Origin: Paramagnetospirillum kuznetsovii
GTDB lineage: Bacteria; Pseudomonadota; Alphaproteobacteria; Rhodospirillales; Magnetospirillaceae
Length of the DNA: 64,000 nt
Assembly: GCF_003284725.1 (NCBI RefSeq)
Contig: NZ_PGTO01000005.1
Location: 1 to 64,000 of the forward strand
Direction: 5' to 3'
The position numbers and the translations under genes are program-made. Below, piece by piece: positions 62,363-64,000 of the stretch (positions within the stretch are counted from its first letter, which is position 1; each line of letters opens with the position of its first letter). The notes under the pieces were generated by a model. That model did not search any database, was not told the origin of the DNA, and worked only from the letters and a program-made list of their open reading frames with translations.

Positions 62363-62992
62363 GTGACGGTGCGAATCGTGATTGCGGAGGACCAAGAATT
62401 GGTCCGCCAGGGGTTGGTGGCGTTGCTGGCCACGGATGATGTCTGCGTTGTCGGGCAGGCGGAGAACGGCAAGGGCGCCGTCGCCATGGCCCAAACCCTG
62501 CTGCCGGACGTGGTGCTGATGGATTTGTCCATGCCGGAGCTTGACGGGGTCGAAGCGACGCGCCGCATCAAGAAGCAGACGCCACAGGTCAAGGTGCTGG
62601 TGCTCACCATCGCCAATTGCGAACGTCGGGTCGCCGAGGCTTTGGCCGCCGGGGCCGATGGCTACGCGCTGAAAAAGCTTGGTCACGGCGAACTCATGAC
62701 CGCCGTGACGGCGGTGTGTTCGGGCAAGACCTATCTGGGGCCGGGCCTGTCGGCCGATCTGGTCAAGGAATATCTGGAAGGCGCCGATGCGGGTGGCGGA
62801 TCGCTCACCGCCCGCGAACGCCAGGTGTTGCGGCTGATCGCCCAGGGTCAAAAGAATCGCGAGATCGCCGATGAGCTGGGCATCGCCATCAAGACGGTGG
62901 AGACCCACCGGACCAAGATCATGCAGAAGCTGGACCTGCACAATTCCGCCGAACTGGCGGCCTATGCCATCCGGCGCGGCCTGATCGAATAG
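62363..62992 (+). CDS. NarL/FixJ-family response regulator
   Basis: 209 residues from a GTG at 62363, seven bases after GGAGGAG. Receiver with VIAEDQELVRQGLVALL, phospho-acceptor in DVVLMDLSMPELDG and lysine in ALKKLGHGEL; LuxR-type HTH at the C terminus (LTARERQVLRLIAQGQKNRE, KTVETHRTKIMQKLDLHN). Orphan: no kinase alongside. Confidence 0.93.
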   Translation: MTVRIVIAEDQELVRQGLVALLATDDVCVVGQAENGKGAVAMAQTLLPDVVLMDLSMPELDGVEATRRIKKQTPQVKVLVLTIANCERRVAEALAAGADGYALKKLGHGELMTAVTAVCSGKTYLGPGLSADLVKEYLEGADAGGGSLTARERQVLRLIAQGQKNREIADELGIAIKTVETHRTKIMQKLDLHNSAELAAYAIRRGLIE

Positions 62993-63000
62993 GAGTGCGG

Positions 63001-63054
63001 GGAGCGCAGGCGTCCCGCCCGCAAATTATCCGGCGGGCGGCACGCCCGCGCTCC
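63001..63054. repeat. Inverted pair of REP-like elements
   Basis: 63001-63023 (GGAGCGCAGGCGTCCCGCCC then GCA) and, inverted, 63031-63054 (CGGCGGGCGGCACGCCCGCG then CTCC). Same family as 42365, 43991 and 44036. The second copy encodes the last residues of the adjacent membrane protein. Confidence 0.75.
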
Positions 63055-63544
63055 ACAGGTCGACGATCCGTTGGCGCAGCCGGGACATGGCCCGGCGCGC
63101 CATCCGCCACATGACCCAGCTTTCCAGCTTGGCATGCGCCCAGGTCTTGGCCCGTGTCAGGGCGTCGTGAAGCTTGACGAACCACCCCACCGTCATGAGC
63201 GCGGGCCGGCACAGGGTGTAGAGGCGGGCGAACAGCGCGGTTCCCGTCAGCTTCGCCGTCAGTAGGACCAAGACTCCCCAGACCACATGGCCGTGGGCCA
63301 TGGCCCAGATGGCGGTCAGCTTGAACGGCAACATCAGGGCGCCCGGCACCACGAACAGGGCGGCGGCCCACAGCGGCGGCAGGGCGGCGATATGGGCCTC
63401 CAGCCGGGCCACCAGCGGCAGGCGGCCGATCCGGGCCATCAGCGCCTTCAGCTCTCGCCACAGATACTCTTCCAGCAGCATCAGGGCGACGGCGAAGGGC
63501 ACCAACACGATGGTCCACAGGCGGCGCGGCTTCTTTTCGATCAT
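63026..63544 (-). CDS. Hypothetical membrane protein with a REP-derived tail
   Basis: 172 residues. Helices VPFAVALMLLEEYLW, LWAAALFVVPGALMLPFKL and VVWGVLVLLTAKLTG, then an amphipathic helix and a C terminus SAGVPPAG read from the REP-like repeat. No family recognised. Its start overlaps the stop of the FGE-like gene. Confidence 0.75.
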   Translation of the reverse strand: MIEKKPRRLWTIVLVPFAVALMLLEEYLWRELKALMARIGRLPLVARLEAHIAALPPLWAAALFVVPGALMLPFKLTAIWAMAHGHVVWGVLVLLTAKLTGTALFARLYTLCRPALMTVGWFVKLHDALTRAKTWAHAKLESWVMWRMARRAMSRLRQRIVDLWSAGVPPAG

Positions 63545-64000
63545 GGCAACTCGCAGAGAACCCTAAGGCCGATGTTATAACTGGCCGTCCTGGCGTCGTT
63601 CTTGGCGCGGGCGGCGGCGCGCGACATGGGAGAGAAATAGTACCACGAGCCGCCCTTGACCACCTTGTCGCCGCAACTGGCCGGGGCGGCGGCGGTGGAA
63701 TGGTCGGGCGTCCAGCAGTCCGCCGTCCATTCCCACACATTGCCGTTCATCTCGTGCAGACCCCAGGGATTGGGAGGCAGGCTTCCCACCGGCTTGGTGC
63801 CGTAGGGGTGGTCCTTGTCCCCCAGGCAATCGCGGCAATTGGCCTTGCCGTTGCCCGGCGCGTCGCCCCACCAAAAGGCGGTGCGGGTGCCGGCGCGGGC
63901 GGCGTATTCCCATTCCGCCTCCGAGGGCAGGCGGCAGACGAGGCCGGATCGCTTGGCCACCCAGTCCGTGTAGGCATTGGCGTCGGCCCAGCCGATATTG
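63541..64000 (-). CDS. Formylglycine-generating-enzyme (SUMF1)-family protein, 5' end outside window
   Basis: The last 152 residues are visible. FGE-sulfatase motifs: WADANAYTDWVAKRSGLVCR, LPSEAEWEYAARAG, VWEWTADCW, VVKGGSWYYF and NIGLRVLCELP. Such proteins either oxidise cysteine or serine to formylglycine in sulfatases or act as non-catalytic relatives in signalling. Which applies cannot be told from this half. Confidence 0.87.
   Translation of the reverse strand, partial: NIGWADANAYTDWVAKRSGLVCRLPSEAEWEYAARAGTRTAFWWGDAPGNGKANCRDCLGDKDHPYGTKPVGSLPPNPWGLHEMNGNVWEWTADCWTPDHSTAAAPASCGDKVVKGGSWYYFSPMSRAAARAKNDARTASYNIGLRVLCELP

Noticed and set aside
1..64000. CRISPR array or known CRISPR-Cas genes
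   Set aside because: No regularly spaced repeats and no cas gene seen in any frame.

Overview
The window looks like a chromosomal segment of a high-GC alphaproteobacterium of the Rhodospirillales, most likely Magnetospirillum or a close relative. This rests on the alphaproteobacterial gene contexts (zapA, a 6S-like RNA, fau and ymdB in a row; rpsF-rpsR-DUF2232-rplI; fabD-fabG-acpP-fabF-mltG), on the many haemerythrin and chemoreceptor genes, and on a lone FeMo-cofactor-binding protein. The genus is an inference from gene content; no marker gene was compared. No magnetosome gene is present.

Positions 1 to about 26.2 kb form an accessory island ending at a tRNA-Val(CAC) gene. Its first part (0.5-13.2 kb) is dense in two-component proteins: a response regulator joined to a membrane-anchored, pilin-like tail (+); a tightly coupled five-gene minus-strand operon (haemerythrin histidine kinase, REC-HDOD, REC with a degenerate HD-GYP, PhnD-like binding protein, HAMP-PAS histidine kinase); a PilZ protein; a single-domain receiver; a REC-PAS-LuxR regulator; and a REC-histidine kinase. 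After IS66 and IS110 remnants comes a visibly AT-rich minus-strand stretch (14.1-19.6 kb) with a methyl-accepting chemotaxis protein, three more haemerythrin proteins (one fused to a phosphorylation-dead receiver), a CZB zinc-binding protein and two unknown small proteins. Three minus-strand transcription units, each containing a haemerythrin gene, carry the same palindrome (TACTCCCAWWTGGGA) upstream of their first gene. This is the most striking signal in the window and suggests one oxygen- or redox-linked regulon.

From 19.7 to 22.2 kb lie a truncated histidine kinase/response regulator pair, repeats and an IS5-family element. From 22.2 to 25.9 kb a soluble FtsH-like AAA+ zinc protease follows two unknown genes, with a divergent XRE-type regulator; this cassette may be an undescribed island function. 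The right edge holds tRNA-Val and a truncated second copy.

From 26.6 kb on the sequence is ordinary GC-rich backbone: LOG-family protein, thiE, zapA, 6S RNA, fau, ymdB, an MlaC-like protein, macro-domain and VOC proteins, cvpA-purF-SDR, radA, a RelE/HigA-like pair, mlaFE, alr, dnaB, ribosomal genes rplI/rpsR/rpsF, a MazE-like/Doc toxin-antitoxin pair with a perfect palindromic operator, fatty-acid synthesis genes, mltG, a two-component RND efflux pump, slyX, a second chemoreceptor, a periplasmic binding protein beside a diguanylate cyclase, a NifX-like protein, a NarL-type regulator, a membrane protein and a partial sulfatase-modifying-factor protein running off the end.

Long antisense ORFs over GC-rich genes were treated as shadows. 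No CRISPR array, prophage or integrase was seen.
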